In this document: positions 62,107-64,000 of the stretch, piece after piece
How positions within the stretch are numbered: position 1 is the stretch's first letter
Layout of the letters: each line of letters opens with the position of its first letter
Origin: Bradyrhizobium diazoefficiens
Lineage (GTDB): Bacteria; Pseudomonadota; Alphaproteobacteria; Rhizobiales; Xanthobacteraceae
DNA: 64,000 nt
Direction of reading: 5' to 3'
Assembly: GCF_016599855.1 (NCBI RefSeq)
Contig: NZ_CP067041.1
Location: 372,001 to 436,000, forward strand
Notes under the pieces: model-generated
What the model was told of the DNA's origin: nothing
The model's input: only the letters and a program-made list of their open reading frames with translations
Database searches by the model: none
Position numbers and translations under genes: made by a program

Positions 62107-64000
62107 TCACCCCTGCAGCGCCTTGCGGATGATCCGCGCCAGGTCGGATTTGCGATAGGGCTTTGCCAGCAGCAGCACGCCCGAATCCAGCCGGCCGTGG
62201 TGGATGATCGCGTTCTCGGTATAGCCGGACGTGTAGACCACCCTCAGATCGGGACGTGTCTTCAACACCTCGTCGGCGAGCTGCCGTCCGTTCATGTTGC
62301 CCGGCATGATCACGTCGGTGAACAGCAGGTCGAACGGCTCGCCGCTCGCGACGATCGTGAGGGCCTCCGCGGCGTTGGCAGCCTGCAGGGTGGCGTAGCC
62401 GAGCGAATGGAGCTGCGCCAGCACGTAGTCGCGCACCAGCCGGTCGTCCTCGACCACCAGGATCGTCTCGTGCCCACCCTCGATCGAGGCCGGCAGCACG
62501 CCTTCGCTGGCCGCCGTGGGCGTCTTGCCCGGCGGCAGATACATCTTGATCGTGGTGCCGTGGCCCTCCTCGCTGTAGATCTTGATGTGGCCCGCGGACT
62601 GCTTGATGAAGCCGTAGACCATGGAGAGCCCGAGGCCGGTGCCCTTGCCCGGGCCCTTCGAGGTGAAGAATGGATCGAACACGCGCGCCAGCATGCCGCA
62701 GGGAATGCCGGTGCCGGTGTCGCTCACCGCAATCAGCACGTAGTGTCCGGACCGCACGTCGTTGACGCTGGCATAGACCTCGTCGAGATAGGCGGCCCCA
62801 GTCTCCACGATCAGCTTGCCGCCGCTGGGCATCGCATCGCGCGCGTTGAGCGCTAGATTGAGGATGGCCGTGGTGAGCTGGTTCGGATCGACGATGGCGA
62901 CGCAAGCTTCGTCCTCGAACACGGATTCGATCTGGATCTGCTCGCCTAGCGTCGGCCGCAACAGCTTCGCGGTGTCCACGATCAGCGAATTGATGTCGAT
63001 CTCGCGCGGCTGGAGCGGCTGCTTGCGCGCAAAGGCGAGCAGATGCTGGGTCAGTTCGGCGCCGCGGCCGGCAGCCTCGTCGATCATCTTGGTGATCGCC
63101 GCAAGCTCCGGCTCCTTTGCCACCGCATCCGACAGGATTTCGATCGTCCCGGTGATGACGGTGAGGATATTGTTGAAATCGTGCGCCACGCCGCCGGTGA
63201 GCTGGCCGACCGCCTCCATCTTCTCGGCATGGCGGATGCGTTCCTCGGACGCGATCTTGTCGGTGAGGTCGCGGTAGAACACGTTGAACAGGATGCCTTC
63301 GCGGCGTCTCAGCGCCGTGACGCTGAGCTCGGCCCTGAATTCCTTGCCGTCGCGGCGGCGAACCATGAGCTCGCGGCGGCGGTTGAGGGTCTGGCCTTCC
63401 GCGGATTCCAGGAAGCGGGCGAGGCCGGCCTTGACCCTCTCGCGTTCGCTCTCCGCGACGATCATGTCGATCGCGTTCTTGCCCAATGCCTCGTCGCGCC
63501 GCCAGCCGAACAGCTCCTCGGCCCGCGAGCTCCAGTTGAGGATCGTGCTGCGATCGTCGGTCTGGACAAAAGCGTCGAGCGCGGTCTCGACGATGTTGCG
63601 CGCAAGCTGCTCGCTGTCACGCAAGGATTCGGCGGTGAGCCTCGCCTCGGTCATGTCGCGGCCGACGAGGAAGAAGCGCTTGGCCTGATCCGACCAATTG
63701 CCGAGCCAGGAGAGCCAGACTTCGCGGCCGTTCTTGTGGAAGCAGCGGGTGTCGGCGAGCTTGGGGTGGCCGCCGCGCCGAAGCGCGCGCAGCTCCTCGC
63801 GGGATCGATCGAGGTGGGCGGGATGAATGAAGTCGGCGCCGCTGCGCCCGATCATCTCGTCAGGCTTGTAGCCGAGAATGGTCTCGCTGCTCGGGCTGAT
63901 CTGCACGATCTCGCCGTGCGAGTTCATGATCATGATCAGATCCTGCGAGGTGTCAAAAAGCTGCCGCCGCTCCTCCAGTTGCTGCTGCAGCGCCCGCTCT
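62107..64000 (-). CDS. Hybrid PAS-domain histidine kinase with C-terminal receiver (5' end beyond right edge)
   Basis: At least 631 codons are present, and the frame is open to the right edge. Two PAS domains (about QISPSSETILGYKPDEMIG and TILNWSSRAEELFGWRRDEALG) precede the HisKA segment with His in GGVAHDFNNILTV. The ATP-binding domain shows LNLALNARDAM, VSDTGTGIP and TGLGLSMVYGF. The last 115 residues are a receiver with VVEDDRLV, FTDVIMPG and LAKPYRKSD. It likely signals through an Hpt step. The preceding coiled stretch (LEERRQLFDTSQ) suggests another PAS/coil upstream. Confidence 0.93.
   Translation of the reverse strand, partial: ERALQQQLEERRQLFDTSQDLIMIMNSHGEIVQISPSSETILGYKPDEMIGRSGADFIHPAHLDRSREELRALRRGGHPKLADTRCFHKNGREVWLSWLGNWSDQAKRFFLVGRDMTEARLTAESLRDSEQLARNIVETALDAFVQTDDRSTILNWSSRAEELFGWRRDEALGKNAIDMIVAESERERVKAGLARFLESAEGQTLNRRRELMVRRRDGKEFRAELSVTALRRREGILFNVFYRDLTDKIASEERIRHAEKMEAVGQLTGGVAHDFNNILTVITGTIEILSDAVAKEPELAAITKMIDEAAGRGAELTQHLLAFARKQPLQPREIDINSLIVDTAKLLRPTLGEQIQIESVFEDEACVAIVDPNQLTTAILNLALNARDAMPSGGKLIVETGAAYLDEVYASVNDVRSGHYVLIAVSDTGTGIPCGMLARVFDPFFTSKGPGKGTGLGLSMVYGFIKQSAGHIKIYSEEGHGTTIKMYLPPGKTPTAASEGVLPASIEGGHETILVVEDDRLVRDYVLAQLHSLGYATLQAANAAEALTIVASGEPFDLLFTDVIMPGNMNGRQLADEVLKTRPDLRVVYTSGYTENAIIHHGRLDSGVLLLAKPYRKSDLARIIRKALQG

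Overview
The window is high-GC chromosomal DNA from an alphaproteobacterium, most likely Bradyrhizobium or a close relative in the Nitrobacteraceae. The reasons are gene content and order (mdh-sucCD-sucAB-lpdA; atpHAGDC without the Fo genes; rplU-rpmA-obgE-proBA-nadD-rsfS-rlmH-envC-ctpA), strong GC bias at third codon positions that opens long shadow reading frames, and palindromic intergenic repeats of a style I associate with that family. Assignment is from gene content and memory only; no search was run.

Layout. 1-3.1 kb: a cut-off ABC ATPase divergent from the esterase tesA, then thpR and zapE. 3.3-14.5 kb: a TCA block with malate dehydrogenase, succinyl-CoA synthetase, the complete 2-oxoglutarate dehydrogenase complex and two small passengers (a DUF1579-like protein between sucC and sucD, an SDR between sucB and lpdA). 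14.7-19.4 kb: a DUF4337-like membrane protein, xerC, priA, rlpA. 20-25.1 kb: the F1 ATP synthase operon, followed by a membrane-anchored class III adenylate cyclase. 27-36.7 kb (minus strand): two RppH-type Nudix genes, a divergent polysaccharide deacetylase, ctpA, an EnvC-like amidase activator, rlmH, rsfS, nadD, proA, proB. 36.8-45.1 kb: a Bug-type solute receptor and a formylglycine-type sulfatase/phosphonate hydrolase lying between proB and obgE, an EamA transporter, a GNAT acetyltransferase, rpmA, rplU and an unusual ROK-family protein. 45.6-48.2 kb: tRNA-Ser(CGA), a MocR-type regulator and a divergent EamA transporter. 48.2-64 kb: a signalling-rich stretch with a degenerate EAL protein, an unknown 387-residue protein, a LuxR regulator carrying a histidine-less DHp-like segment, an Hpt protein, a Crp/Fnr regulator, three response regulators, a cheA-cheW-cheY-cheR-pilZ-like operon without cheB, and a hybrid PAS histidine kinase cut by the right edge.

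How the genes work together. The first half is housekeeping: TCA flux feeds NADH to respiration and the F1Fo ATPase, and DNA repair/restart and cell-envelope genes surround it. The ctpA-envC-rlpA-pdaA-like genes all act on septal or periplasmic murein. The last 15 kb is regulatory, with a chemotaxis-like core and many stand-alone phosphorelay modules.

Most notable: the ROK protein at 43975-45117 carries its conserved motifs in circularly permuted order. Also worth checking are the histidine-less DHp-LuxR fusion, the EAL protein with a lost metal ligand, a Shine-Dalgarno sequence inside a perfect hairpin (52445-52463), a CtrA-type site upstream of rlpA, and four or more palindromic repeat families. 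No CRISPR array, prophage or insertion sequence was seen.
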